Assembly (NCBI RefSeq): GCF_003853645.1
Contig: NZ_QTPO01000037.1
Span: forward strand, 1 to 64,000
DNA: 64,000 nucleotides
Origin: Burkholderia sp. Bp9143
GTDB lineage: Bacteria; Pseudomonadota; Gammaproteobacteria; Burkholderiales; Burkholderiaceae
Direction of reading: 5' to 3'
Within the stretch, counting starts at the first letter, position 1. Each line of letters starts with the position of its first letter. Made by a program: the position numbers and the translations under genes. The notes beneath the pieces are model-generated. The model was not told the origin of the DNA and did no database searches. It worked only from the letters and a program-made list of their open reading frames with translations. Of the stretch, positions 17,091-26,294 are shown piece after piece.

Positions 17091-17939
17091 TTACGCGGCC
17101 GGCCAGTCGAACGGCGTGTACGGCAGCGCGCGCTTGTGGCGCGAACCGTCGTAGAAGCGCAGCACCGTTTCGTACACGCTGTCGGCGACGGGCTTGCCTT
17201 CGAGGAAATCGTCGATCTCGTCGTAGGTGACGCCGTACGCGTGCTCGTCGGGGCGCAGCGGACGCAGTTCCTCGAGGTCGGCCGTCGGCACCTTCATCAC
17301 GATCAGTTCGTCGCCGCCGAGCGCGCGGGCGACCGCACGCACGCGACGCTTGCTCAGGCCGGCGAGCGGCAGCACGTCCGCGCCGCCGTCGCCGAACTTC
17401 GTGAAGAAGCCCATCAGCGATTCGGCTGCGTGGTCGGTGCCGATCACGATGCCGCGCCGCGCACCGGCGACCGCGTACTGCGCGATCATGCGCTCGCGCG
17501 CCTTGATGTTGCCGTGCACGAAGTCCTGCTGTGCCGGGTTTTCGAACGCGTGGCCGGATGCGACCAGCGATGCGAGCATCGCGTCGGCGGCGGGCTTCAC
17601 GTCGACCGTGAATGTTTCGTCCGCGCGCACGAACGCGAGCGCGCGCTGCGCGTCGGCTTCGTCGTTCTGCACGCCGTTCGGCAAGCGCATTGCGATGAAG
17701 CGGGCGTCATAGCCGCCGGCGCGCAGCTGTTCGACCGCCAGCTGCGCGAGCCGTCCGGCCGTCGACGAATCGACGCCGCCGCTGATGCCGAGCACGTAGG
17801 TCCGCAGGCCGGTCGAACGAAGGTACTGCGCGAGGAAATCTACGCGGCGGGCGATCTCGGCGTCGACGTCGAAATGGGGGGCGACGTTCAGTTCGGCAAT
17901 GATCGCGCGTTGGCGGCTGGCGTAATCGGCGGATGTCAT
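17091..17939 (-). CDS. nadE: NAD+ synthetase, ammonia-dependent
   Basis: 282 residues from ATG at 17939 (MTSADYASRQRAI). The ATP-pyrophosphatase P-loop GISGGVDSS is clear near residue 55, and downstream GTDHAAESLMGFFTKFGDGG and LSKRRVRAVARALGG fit NadE. The enzyme amidates nicotinic acid adenine dinucleotide with ammonia. There is no glutaminase domain, so it is the short, ammonia-dependent form. It converges with the S10 peptidase gene; GGCCGGC-type inverted repeats lie in the 74-bp gap and may help termination. Confidence 0.95.
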   Translation of the reverse strand: MTSADYASRQRAIIAELNVAPHFDVDAEIARRVDFLAQYLRSTGLRTYVLGISGGVDSSTAGRLAQLAVEQLRAGGYDARFIAMRLPNGVQNDEADAQRALAFVRADETFTVDVKPAADAMLASLVASGHAFENPAQQDFVHGNIKARERMIAQYAVAGARRGIVIGTDHAAESLMGFFTKFGDGGADVLPLAGLSKRRVRAVARALGGDELIVMKVPTADLEELRPLRPDEHAYGVTYDEIDDFLEGKPVADSVYETVLRFYDGSRHKRALPYTPFDWPAA

Positions 17940-18177
17940 GAAGGGAGTTCCGGAACGAAATGCAAGGCGCCCATCATAAGCGCAATCGCGGGCCGGCGCC
18001 GTGCCGGGCATGCGATCCGGCGGCCGCGCGTTGCTTCGGCGAGACGCGATGCATCGTCATGGTGCAGCGCGCGGGGCGGCGCATCGTAGCGTGCGCGTGC
18101 ACGCTTCGTTTCGATGCATGAAGGGGCGCTTTGACGGGTGCTTCCCGCGCCCGCTCCCGTTCGCGTTCGCGTTCGCG
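17940..18177. other. Spacer upstream of nadE with a short hexamer repeat
   Basis: 238 bases without a gene. Three tandem GTTCGC units at 18159-18176 abut the stop codon of the next gene. The nadE promoter must be here, but I recognise no clear -10/-35 pair. Confidence 0.4.
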
Positions 18178-19047
18178 TCAGCGCCGCGCGAGCACGACGC
18201 CCACCAGCGCGAGCGCGAAGCCGGCGAGCTGGACGGTCGCGAGCGTTTCGCCGAACAGCAGGTAGCCCTGCAGTGCGGCGAGCGGCGGCGCGAGGAACAG
18301 CAACGACGTCGCGCGCGCGGCGTTGCCGCGCCGCAGCATCCACATCAGCATCGTGACCGCGCCGCCGGACAGGAACACGACGCCCCATACGAGCGAGATC
18401 CACAGCGCCGGCGCGCCGATCCAGCGCGTTTCGTGCAGCAGCACGACGAAGACGGCCGCGACGATCGCCGCGCCGAGGTTCTGCACGGCGACGGCCGTGC
18501 GCAGGTCGTTCCGCGCGAGCTTGCCCTTCTGGTACAGCGAGCCCGCGGTGATCGAGCCGACCGACAGGATCGACACGGCCACGACGAACCACGCGGGCGC
18601 GGCGCCCGGCGGCGGCGCGACGCCGCCCGCGACCTTCGGCGCGAGCACGAGCGCGACGCCGGCGAGCCCGAGCGCCATCCCGAGCCAGCCGCGCGCGGGC
18701 AGCCGCTCGTTGAACAGCGGCACCGCGAGCACGGCGGTGGCGAGCGGCTGCAGTGCGCCGAGCAGTGCCATCACGCCCGCGTTCAGCCCTTGTGCGACGG
18801 CCCAGTAGCTGGCGCCGAGATAGACGCCCTGCAGCAGCGCGCCCGCGATCAGGTGGCGCGGCCATTCGCGGCGGGCCGGCCACGGCGCGCGCGCGGCGAG
18901 CGCCACCGCGCCGAACAGCACGGCCGTGCCCGCGAAACGCGCGAGCAGGAACAGGTTCGGATCGGCGTAGGGCTTGATTGCCCGGGCGACGATGAAGCCG
19001 GTGGACCACAGCGCGACGAAGGCCGCGGCGACGAGCGAGGTAAGCAT
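18178..19047 (-). CDS. EamA/DMT-superfamily transporter
   Basis: 289 residues from ATG at 19047 (MLTSLVAAAFVALWSTGFIV), ten predicted helices in two EamA repeats. ALWSTGFIVARAIKPYADP at the N-terminus and the linking segments ALLGALQPLATAVLAVPLF and LLFLAPPLAALQGYLLFGE are typical of drug/metabolite exporters such as YedA/RhaT relatives. The substrate is unknown. The frame is open a further 29 codons upstream, but those are Arg-rich and not transporter-like. The spacer to the next gene upstream (19048-19313, 266 bases) shows no gene. Confidence 0.85.
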   Translation of the reverse strand: MLTSLVAAAFVALWSTGFIVARAIKPYADPNLFLLARFAGTAVLFGAVALAARAPWPARREWPRHLIAGALLQGVYLGASYWAVAQGLNAGVMALLGALQPLATAVLAVPLFNERLPARGWLGMALGLAGVALVLAPKVAGGVAPPPGAAPAWFVVAVSILSVGSITAGSLYQKGKLARNDLRTAVAVQNLGAAIVAAVFVVLLHETRWIGAPALWISLVWGVVFLSGGAVTMLMWMLRRGNAARATSLLFLAPPLAALQGYLLFGETLATVQLAGFALALVGVVLARR

Positions 19048-19313
19048 GCGTGGCGAGCCGCGATACGGCCGGACGAATCGTGAAGTCGGCCAGTATCGGG
19101 CGAAGCGGTGCTGCCGTCTTGTCGGATTCTGCACTCGTTCGTCGCGCGTGCGGGGCGCATGCGTGCGGCCATGCGCGGCGCGTGGCTTCGAGTGGTGGCA
19201 ACGGACGCAAAACGCCGCAAGCGCGGCAGCGTACCGGCCGTTCGGTTATCGGCCGGGCGGGTGAAGGCGCCGCGGCATGAAAGCGCGTCGTGGCGCGCGC
19301 AGAGGAAGGGAGA

Positions 19314-19499
19314 TCAGTCCAGCGAGAACGTGTCGAGCGGCTGGTTCGCGCGCGCGTCGGTCGCGAAGCGCGCGGCGAGCTGTTCGTACAGCCGGCGGGC
19401 CTCGTCGAGCGTCAGGTCGATCCAGTACGGATCGCCGGCCCCATCGTTGAGTCGTTCCGGCGAAAACTGGATTTCGAGCACACTGCCTTTGCGGTACAT
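19314..19499 (-). CDS. Small conserved hypothetical protein, 61 residues
   Basis: MYRKGSVLEIQFSPERLND starts at ATG 19499. The protein is soluble, with an amphipathic helical C-terminal half (LDEARRLYEQLAARFATDA) and no membrane segment or metal motif. Its composition and codon use match neighbouring genes, and the sequence style resembles small Burkholderia proteins of unknown function. The longer open frame upstream has no protein-like character. No function can be assigned. Confidence 0.6.
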   Translation of the reverse strand: MYRKGSVLEIQFSPERLNDGAGDPYWIDLTLDEARRLYEQLAARFATDARANQPLDTFSLD

Positions 19500-19664
19500 G
19501 GCGCAAGCCCCTTGATGGTCTGTCGTTCGGCGAAACGCAGAGTGTAGCAACCGCTTGCCGCACCGATTCGCGCGCATCGGGCAATACAGAATTTCGCTTT
19601 CGTGAAACGCGGCGGCCGCCGGACGCGCCGCCGTCAAATGGCGGTCAAACGGTCGTAATACAAT

Positions 19665-19687
19665 GATTGGCTTACCCATTACCAATC
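19665..19687. promoter_or_regulatory. Inverted repeat at the start of the DeoR-type gene
   Basis: GATTGG (19665-19670) and CCAATC (19682-19687) form a perfect 6-bp inverted repeat with an 11-bp spacer, ending 17 bp before the preferred start codon at 19705. The position suits autorepression. An in-frame ATG at 19663 would place this repeat inside the coding sequence, a reason to prefer the later start. Confidence 0.4.
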
Positions 19688-19704
19688 GCCTCGGGCGCAT
19701 TGCG

Positions 19705-20463
19705 ATGCTGGCGGAACAACGTCATCAATACATTCTGTCGGAGCTCGGACGATCGGGCGCATTGTCGGTCGCCGAACTCGTGCGCTCGCTCGACGTATCG
19801 CGCGAGACCGTGCGGCGCGACCTGAACGCGCTCGCGGCGCGCGGCCTGCTCGTGATGACGCACGGCGGCGCACTGGCGGCGGACCGCCGCGAGCCGAGCC
19901 TGTCCGAGCGTGAAGCGGCGAACGCCGAGGCGAAGCGCACGATCGGGCGACGCGCGGCCGAATTCGTGCCCGACGACGCATCGGTACTGATCGACTCGGG
20001 CAGCACGCCGCACGCGGTCGCGCTCGCGCTGACCGACCGGCACCGGCTGTCGATCTACACGAACGACTGGCGCACCGCGTTCGTGCTCGCGCGGCGCAAC
20101 GGCAATCGCGTGACGCTGCTCGGCGGCGAACTGTCCGACGACGAGGACGCGACGTTCGGGCTCGATACGATTCAGCAGCTCGCGCAATACCATGTCGATT
20201 TCGCGTTCGTCGGCGCGGGCGGCATCACGACTGACGGCGACTGCACCGACTACTCGCGGCTCGCCGCCGAAGTGCGCAGCCGGATGATCGCGGCGGCCGG
20301 CACGGCGATCATCGTCGCCGACCATTCGAAATTCGGCCGCGTGACGCCGGTGCGGATCAACGGCACGTCGGCCGCGCGCTATCTCGTCACCGAGCGCGCG
20401 CCGGACAAGACCGTGCGCCGCGCGCTGACCGCACGCGGCATCGAGCTGCTCGTGTGCGACTGA
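19705..20463 (+). CDS. DeoR/GlpR-family transcriptional regulator
   Basis: 252 residues from ATG at 19705 (MLAEQRHQYILSELGRSG). N-terminal DeoR helix-turn-helix (LSVAELVRSLDVSRETVRRD) is followed by the sugar-phosphate-binding domain with IDSGSTPHAVALAL, the family GGxxxxxxx segment LLGGELSDDEDATFG, and IIVADHSKFGRVTPVRI. Members repress sugar or polyol catabolic genes and sense phosphorylated intermediates. No sugar operon is adjacent, so the target is unknown. An upstream ATG at 19663 is possible. Confidence 0.85.
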   Translation: MLAEQRHQYILSELGRSGALSVAELVRSLDVSRETVRRDLNALAARGLLVMTHGGALAADRREPSLSEREAANAEAKRTIGRRAAEFVPDDASVLIDSGSTPHAVALALTDRHRLSIYTNDWRTAFVLARRNGNRVTLLGGELSDDEDATFGLDTIQQLAQYHVDFAFVGAGGITTDGDCTDYSRLAAEVRSRMIAAAGTAIIVADHSKFGRVTPVRINGTSAARYLVTERAPDKTVRRALTARGIELLVCD

Positions 20464-20567
20464 CGCGGCGCCGACATACAAGGTTCATCGAACGGTCATC
20501 GCACTGGAAGACCCGCAGTCAAGACTGACTCATTCATCTCTATTGGCCGGAACGCCAGGAGCAACGA

Positions 20568-22361
20568 ATGACCGTCAGCGTACGCAGCTATCTTTCCCCG
20601 ACCCTGGTTCTGCTGGCCTTCGACTGGCCCGATGCGGCCTCGCGCACCGACTTCCTCGGCTTCGCGATCCGGCGCACGCCGGGTTTCTGGTCGGCTGACG
20701 GCAAGACGCGGGCACCGAACAGCTGGCTGCCGAACCGGCTGACGTTCGACGGCCCGGCCGCCGACACGCAGGGCGACGCGCCGACCGACCAGGCGCCGAT
20801 CCAGAAATTCATGTGGTGGGACGCGCGCATCGATCCGCAAGACCGCGATGCGTCGTTCCGCTATGACGTCTATCCGGTCGTCGGCACGCCGGAGCACCTG
20901 CAGGTGCTCGATGCGGAGGCCGGCGTGTGCGAGGTCGTGCTGCCCGCGCACATCGTGGACGGCGTCGGCACGTGGTTCAACCGCGCGGTGGTCAGCTCGC
21001 AGGCGTTCGCGAAGCAGGTGGCGGCGCTGGGTCTCGCGCCGAATGCGGCGCCGAGCGCGGACCAGGCGCTGAAGTTGCGCACGTGGCTCGCGAACGACAT
21101 GGAACAGGTGTTCGCGGAGATGCTCGACCCCGCGTCGCGCGCGGCGTCGGCCGCCTATCACCTGACGGACACGCTGTGGACGTTGCCCGCATTCGAGGCG
21201 TTCGGCCATCAGCACGGCGAAGCGTCGCTCGCGATCGTCTACGACGCGCACACGACCGCGCGCAAGGGCAAGCCGCCGCTGCCGTCGCCGAACCAGCCGG
21301 CCGTCGACGCGCTGCAGGGCCTCGCGACGCTCGCGCCGCGCGACAAGACGCACATCATGCACGACAAGTTCATCGTGACCGACGCACCGGCGAATGGAGC
21401 ACCTGCGGTGACGCCGGCGCGCGTGCTGACCGGTTCCGCGAACTTCACGACCGAAGGGCTGACGGAGCAGGCGAACGTGCTGCACGCATTCGATTCGCCG
21501 CCGCTCGCCGCGCTGTACAACGCGCGTGCGCATGCGCTGGCCGCGAATCCGTCGATCGCGGAGACGGCGAAGTTGTCGCCGGGCTGGTCCGAGCCGATGG
21601 CGATCGGCAGCGCGCGGGTGCGCGTCGCGTTTTCGCCGGAGCCGGCGGGGCAGCGCACCGAGATCGATACGATCGTCGCCGCGATCGCGGCCGCGAAGCA
21701 TTCGGTGTCGTTCTGCCTGTTCATGCCGACCGACGCGGCGCTGCGCGACGCATGCTTTGCCGCCGGCGACCGCGGCCTGATGATGTTCGGCCTGGTGAAC
21801 CGCATCAACGTCGGCAGCGCGACGAAGGCCGATGCCGCGCAGCACGACGGCCAGCCGCTCGATGCGGCGACGCTTGCCAACCTCGAGCTTTACCATCGCC
21901 AGCGCGATCGTCGCGACGTGATCGATGCCGCGTATTTTTCGCCGGCGACGGTGCCGCAAGGTTTCGAGCCGGAACTGCGCCTTTTTCCGGGCGAGCCGGT
22001 GCCGGCCTATCCGCCGGTCGTGATCCATCACAAGTTCATCGTGATCGATGCGGAAGGCGCGAACCCGATCGTCTATACGGGCTCGGCGAACATGAGCCGC
22101 AATTCCGAGCAGTTCAACGACGAGAACCTGCTCGAGATTCGCGACTCACGGATCGCGGCGATCTATCTCGCGGAATTCCTGCGGCTCTACGAGCACTACC
22201 GCGCGCGGGCGCTGTCGATCGAAACGAAACAGCATGGCGCTGGTGCGCATCGGTCGCTCGCGCTCGCGCCGGATGCGAGCTGGGCGAAGAAGTATTACGT
22301 GGCGGGAAGCCCGGAAGAGAAGGCGCGGATCGCGCTGGCGTCGACCGCGCCGACGGACTGA
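20568..22361 (+). CDS. Phospholipase D-like protein with two HKD motifs
   Basis: 597 residues, AGGAG ribosome site before ATG at 20568. Two HxKxxxxD motifs are visible: HDKFIVTD at 265-272 followed by LTGSANFT, and HHKFIVID at 487-494 followed by YTGSANMSRNS. Together they would form the bilobed PLD active site. The first 200 residues are not recognised as any domain, and there is no signal peptide or membrane segment, so this is probably a cytosolic phosphodiesterase (nuclease or phospholipase). It stands alone between DeoR and TetR regulator genes, with no toxin-immunity or secretion gene beside it. The substrate is unknown. Confidence 0.8.
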   Translation: MTVSVRSYLSPTLVLLAFDWPDAASRTDFLGFAIRRTPGFWSADGKTRAPNSWLPNRLTFDGPAADTQGDAPTDQAPIQKFMWWDARIDPQDRDASFRYDVYPVVGTPEHLQVLDAEAGVCEVVLPAHIVDGVGTWFNRAVVSSQAFAKQVAALGLAPNAAPSADQALKLRTWLANDMEQVFAEMLDPASRAASAAYHLTDTLWTLPAFEAFGHQHGEASLAIVYDAHTTARKGKPPLPSPNQPAVDALQGLATLAPRDKTHIMHDKFIVTDAPANGAPAVTPARVLTGSANFTTEGLTEQANVLHAFDSPPLAALYNARAHALAANPSIAETAKLSPGWSEPMAIGSARVRVAFSPEPAGQRTEIDTIVAAIAAAKHSVSFCLFMPTDAALRDACFAAGDRGLMMFGLVNRINVGSATKADAAQHDGQPLDAATLANLELYHRQRDRRDVIDAAYFSPATVPQGFEPELRLFPGEPVPAYPPVVIHHKFIVIDAEGANPIVYTGSANMSRNSEQFNDENLLEIRDSRIAAIYLAEFLRLYEHYRARALSIETKQHGAGAHRSLALAPDASWAKKYYVAGSPEEKARIALASTAPTD

Positions 22362-22518
22362 CGCGCGACGCACGCGCTCGGCCTGAAGCGGCCGAAGGGA
22401 CGCGCCGCGTGCGTCCGGCTCATGCCGGTTGCACGCGGCGAGGTGTCGTTCGGGAGGTGTGCCGGACGGCGAGTTCATCGCGCGCCAGCAGGCCTGCGGG
22501 CGGAATCGCGCGGGGTGC

Positions 22519-23193
22519 CTATGCGGCGACGTAGCGCAGCACGGAGTCGGCGATCGTCTCGCGATGCCGCGCGCGCAGCCGCGGCGCAGACGGATCGCGG
22601 CCGAACGCGGCGCCGAACGTGTAGCGGTTCGACACGCGGTGGAAGCAGAACGAGCTGATCAGCAGGTGCAGGTCGAACGCGTCGATGTCCTTGCGGAACG
22701 CGCCGCTCGCCGCGCCGCGCTCGAGCAGTTCCTCGAGCGTCTTGATGATGCTGACGTTGCGGTTCTTGAACGACTTCAGCTGTTCGAGATACTTCGCGCC
22801 GTGGATGTTCTCGATCGACACGAGGCGGACGAAGTCGCGATGCTTGTCGTGATAGTCGAACGTGAATTCGACGAGCCGGCGCATGCCTTCGCGCGGCTCC
22901 ATGTCGCCGACGTGCAGTTCCTGCTCGAGCGCGCGGATGTCGCCGTACACCTTCTCCAGCACGGCCTCGTACAGGCCTTCCTTGCTTTCGAAGTAGTAGT
23001 AGAGCATTCGCTTCGTCGTGTTCGTACGCTCGGCGATCGCGTCGACGCGCGCACCGGCGAGGCCCATCGCGGAAAACTCCTGCGTGGCGACGTCGAGGAT
23101 GTTGCGCTTGGTTTGCTCGGGATCGTATTTGCGCCGCGCATCGGTCGCAAGCGCGCGGCTTTCGGACGTGGCGGCCTTGCTTCCAGCTTTCAT
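22519..23193 (-). CDS. TetR-family transcriptional regulator
   Basis: 224 residues. TetR helix-turn-helix near residues 25-75 (RNILDVATQEFSAMGLAGAR, then RTNTTKRMLYYYFESKEGLY), preceded by a basic tail, and an all-helical ligand domain (FDYHDKHRDFVRLVSIENIHG) of the type found in aromatic- or amine-catabolism repressors. It lies 118 bp downstream of the amaA-like oxidase on the same strand, so it may regulate the lysine/pipecolate genes next door. That link is positional only. Confidence 0.88.
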   Translation of the reverse strand: MKAGSKAATSESRALATDARRKYDPEQTKRNILDVATQEFSAMGLAGARVDAIAERTNTTKRMLYYYFESKEGLYEAVLEKVYGDIRALEQELHVGDMEPREGMRRLVEFTFDYHDKHRDFVRLVSIENIHGAKYLEQLKSFKNRNVSIIKTLEELLERGAASGAFRKDIDAFDLHLLISSFCFHRVSNRYTFGAAFGRDPSAPRLRARHRETIADSVLRYVAA

Positions 23194-23311
23194 GTGACTT
23201 TGTTGTGGGTTGGCGGCGGCATGAAAAAATCATTCTAGCATGCGGGAAATCCCCGTCCCGCCGACCTTCCGCTCTAATCGGCCGCGCGGTTTCGGCCGCC
23301 GCCGGCGGCGT

Positions 23312-24580
23312 TCAGCGCCGGCACGACGCGAGCGCGTCGCGGGCCTGGTACGCGGTGTACGTGAGCTGCGCGGCGGCGAGGCCCGCGAGCCCGAACGTGC
23401 GCGTGAGCCCGAACGCGGCGAAGCCTTCCGGCACGGGCTGCTCGCCGGCCAGCGCGGCGGCGAGCGCTTCGCCGGCGACGGTGGTGGGCGCCATCCCGTG
23501 GCCGCCGAACGCGATCGCGTGCCACACGCCGTCCGCGTCGCGCCCGATCTGCGGCATCTTGTGCCGCGCATAGCTCATCAGTCCGCCCCATGCGTAATCG
23601 ACCTTCACGCCGTCGAGCTGCGGATACACGCGCAGCAGGTCGCGCCGCAGCAGACGCGCGATGGCGTCGGGGCCGCGGTCGAGCACCGAGATCCGGCCGC
23701 CCCACAGAATCCGCGTGTCCTTCAGCGGACGGTAGTAGTCGAACGCGAAACGCGTGTCATAGATCGCGTACGGCGCATCGATCGCGTCCGGCAGGCGCGT
23801 GCCGAGCGGCTCGGTCGCGATCACGTAGGTCGCGATCGGCAGCACCGCGCGTTCGATGCGCGGCGACACGCCGCGCGCATAGCCGCCGCCGGCGAACACG
23901 ACGTCCTTCGCGCGCACCGTGCCCTGCGCCGTACGCACGACGTAGCCGGCGCCTTCGCGCGCGATGCCGAGCGCGGCCGAGCGTTCGTACACGCGTGCGC
24001 CGCCGCGCGAGGCGGCCGCCGCGACGCCGAGCACGTACTTGAGCGGATGGAAGTGGAACGCGTTCGGCTCGAACAGGCCGCCGTAATAGCGCTGCGACTT
24101 CAGCCGCGCGCGCAGCGCGTCCGTCGAGACCGGTTCCCAGTCGACGTCGAATTCCTGCTTCATCAGCGTGCGCACGCCGTCGAGCCGCGACGGATCGTCG
24201 AACCAGTTCGCGAGCATCACGCCCTTGTCGACGATGTCGCAGTCGATCCCGTAGCGGGCAATCCGTGCGCGGATCAGATCCACCGCATCGACAGTGAGCC
24301 GGTACAGGCGGCGGCCCTCGTCGCGGCCGAGCGTGCGCAGCAGGTCCGCGTTGTCGAGGCTGTAGCCCCCGAACACGAAGCCGCCGTTGCGGCCCGATGC
24401 GCCGAAGCCGACCCGTTCGCCGTCGAGCACGACGACATCCCGCACACCGCGCTCGACGAGGCCGAGCGCCGTGCACAGGCCGGCGAGGCCGCCGCCGACG
24501 ATGCAGACCTGCGTGTCGATCGTGCCGGTCAGTTGCGGGTAGGGCTGGCGGGTAACGGTGGCTTCGTAGAAGTTCTGCAT
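23312..24580 (-). CDS. amaA: FAD-dependent oxidase, probable L-pipecolate oxidase
   Basis: 422 residues with the D-amino-acid-oxidase fold. The dinucleotide motif CIVGGGLAGLCTALGL lies near residue 26, followed by GFGASGRNGGFVFGGYS typical of the DadA/OrdL/PuuB group. The C-terminal GGHGMAPTTVAGEALAAAL binds FAD. Such proteins oxidise secondary or primary amines to imines. The downstream permease-like gene pair and the ALDH7-type amaB across the spacer point to L-pipecolate oxidation to piperideine-6-carboxylate, as in the Pseudomonas putida AmaA-AmaB route for lysine. A gamma-glutamylputrescine oxidase or another amine oxidase is the main alternative. Confidence 0.7.
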   Translation of the reverse strand: MQNFYEATVTRQPYPQLTGTIDTQVCIVGGGLAGLCTALGLVERGVRDVVVLDGERVGFGASGRNGGFVFGGYSLDNADLLRTLGRDEGRRLYRLTVDAVDLIRARIARYGIDCDIVDKGVMLANWFDDPSRLDGVRTLMKQEFDVDWEPVSTDALRARLKSQRYYGGLFEPNAFHFHPLKYVLGVAAAASRGGARVYERSAALGIAREGAGYVVRTAQGTVRAKDVVFAGGGYARGVSPRIERAVLPIATYVIATEPLGTRLPDAIDAPYAIYDTRFAFDYYRPLKDTRILWGGRISVLDRGPDAIARLLRRDLLRVYPQLDGVKVDYAWGGLMSYARHKMPQIGRDADGVWHAIAFGGHGMAPTTVAGEALAAALAGEQPVPEGFAAFGLTRTFGLAGLAAAQLTYTAYQARDALASCRR

Positions 24581-24666
24581 GCGTTTTCGGTGACGTAACG
24601 GCGGAAAAACGGACGGCGCGCGTCGATCTTGCCTGAACGCGCGCGCCGCGTCGAATGGGGTTTTCA

Positions 24667-24704
24667 GTGCAGCGGCCGCCGCGGTCGGGCGGCGGCCGCT
24701 GCAC
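24667..24704. repeat. Large perfect hairpin between permease and oxidase genes
   Basis: 14-bp perfect inverted repeat GTGCAGCGGCCGCC (24667-24680) and GGCGGCCGCTGCAC (24691-24704), 10-base loop, ten bases after the permease stop codon on the minus strand. No U tract follows on the transcribed strand, so it may stabilise or attenuate the transcript and not terminate it. Confidence 0.5.
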
Positions 24705-24713
24705 GACCGGACA

Positions 24714-26294
24714 TCAGGCGCCCGGCGTCGGATTGACCGGGGTGCCGACGTAGGCCGGATAGCCGGCGTCGGCCTTTGGCGTGGCGTCGGGCGTCGCGTT
24801 GCGCTCGATCCACGGCGCGATCTCCATGTCCTCGTAGCGCACGAGGCGGCATTTGCGCACCAGCGCGTAGCCGAGCCAGATCACGAGGAAGAACGGCAGG
24901 CCGATGTAGGTCGCGGCGATGCCGGCCCAGTCGATCTTGTCGGCGAGGAATGCCTGGTAGTCCTGGCCGAGCGCGACGATCCCGCACAACGCGAACGCGA
25001 ACAGCGGACCGAACGGGAACCACTTGGATCGGTACGGCAGCTGGTCGAGCCGATAGCCCTGCTTCAGGAAACCCTTGCGGAACCGGTAGTGACTGACCGC
25101 GATGCCGAGCCACGTGATGAAGCCGGCCATGCCCGACGTGTTCAGCAGCCACAGGTAGACGGTTTTGTCACCATACAGCGACGTGAGGAAGCACAGCGCG
25201 CCGACGGCCGTCGTCGCATAGAGCGCGTTGCGCGGTACGCCGCCGGGCGACAGCTTCGCGAACAGCTTCGGCGCGCGGCCTTCGACCGCGAGGTTGTAGA
25301 GCATCCGCGTCGACGCGTACATGCCCGAGTTGCCGGCCGACAGCACGGCGGTCAGGATCACCGCGTTCATCACGCCGGCCGCGAACGCGAGGCCCGCGTG
25401 GCGGAACACGAGCGTGAACGGGCTCACGCCGATGTCGGTGACGTCGCTCTTCAGCAGGCTTGGGTCGGTGTACGGAATCAGCACGCCGATCACGAAGATC
25501 GCGAACACGTAGAACAGCAGGATGCGCCAGAAGATCTGGCTGACCGCGTGCGGGATCGTCGTGCGCGGGTTCTCCGATTCGCCGGCCGCGACGCCGATCA
25601 TTTCAGTGCCCTGGAACGAGAAGCCCGCGATCATCGCGACGCCGAGCATGGTGGCCCAGCCGCCCGCGAACGGCGCGTCGCCGATCGTGAAGTTGCCCCA
25701 GCCCGCGCTCGGGCCGCCCTGCATGATCCCGAAGATCATCAGCAGGCCAATGCCCACGAATGCGAGCACCGTCAGCACCTTGATCAGCGCGAACCAGTAT
25801 TCGGCCTCGCCGAAGCCGCGCACCGACAGCGCGTTGAGCGCGAAGATCAAGGTGAGGAAGATCGCGCTCCACCAGACGCCCGGCACGTGCGGAAACCAGT
25901 AGTGCATCACGAGCTGCGCGGCGACGAGCTCGACCGCGAGCGTCACGGCCCAGCTGTACCAGTAGTTCCAGCCGAGTGCGAAGCCGAAGCCTTCATCGAC
26001 GAACTTGGAGCCGTAGGTCGCGAACGAGCCCGACACCGGCATGAACGCGGCCATCTCGCCGAGGCTCGTCATCAGGAAGTAGACCATCAGGCCGATCAGC
26101 ATGTACGCGAGCATCGCGCCGCCAGGGCCGGCCTGCGAGATCGACGCGCCGGACGCGACGAACAGGCCCGTGCCGATCGAGCCGCCGATCGCGATCATCC
26201 GCAGATGGCGCGCCTGCAGGCTGCGGTGGAGGGACGGCTTCGCGGGCGGCGAGCCGGACGGACGGGGCGAGTCGGGGCGGGCATCTGAATGCAT
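24714..26294 (-). CDS. Amino acid permease of the APC/AAT family, LysP-like
   Basis: 526 residues from ATG at 26294, twelve predicted helices. The unwound first helix carries IAIGGSIGTGLFVASGASIS, and AGFSFQGTEMIGVAAGESENP is the family signature of helix 6; both are typical of the AAT group (LysP, AroP, GabP). The C-terminal tail is hydrophilic and acidic. The frame remains open far upstream, but that part is Arg- and Pro-rich and not membrane-like. The gene precedes the amaA-like oxidase on the same strand and is divergent from amaB, suggesting uptake of lysine, pipecolate or a related amino acid. Substrate assignment is inference. Confidence 0.85.
   Translation of the reverse strand: MHSDARPDSPRPSGSPPAKPSLHRSLQARHLRMIAIGGSIGTGLFVASGASISQAGPGGAMLAYMLIGLMVYFLMTSLGEMAAFMPVSGSFATYGSKFVDEGFGFALGWNYWYSWAVTLAVELVAAQLVMHYWFPHVPGVWWSAIFLTLIFALNALSVRGFGEAEYWFALIKVLTVLAFVGIGLLMIFGIMQGGPSAGWGNFTIGDAPFAGGWATMLGVAMIAGFSFQGTEMIGVAAGESENPRTTIPHAVSQIFWRILLFYVFAIFVIGVLIPYTDPSLLKSDVTDIGVSPFTLVFRHAGLAFAAGVMNAVILTAVLSAGNSGMYASTRMLYNLAVEGRAPKLFAKLSPGGVPRNALYATTAVGALCFLTSLYGDKTVYLWLLNTSGMAGFITWLGIAVSHYRFRKGFLKQGYRLDQLPYRSKWFPFGPLFAFALCGIVALGQDYQAFLADKIDWAGIAATYIGLPFFLVIWLGYALVRKCRLVRYEDMEIAPWIERNATPDATPKADAGYPAYVGTPVNPTPGA

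Noticed and set aside
18159-18176. Tandem GTTCGC repeat as a possible phase-variation tract or CRISPR-like repeat
   Set aside because: Only three units, outside the promoter core and after a stop codon, so no plausible switching effect; no spacer-repeat pattern anywhere in the window.
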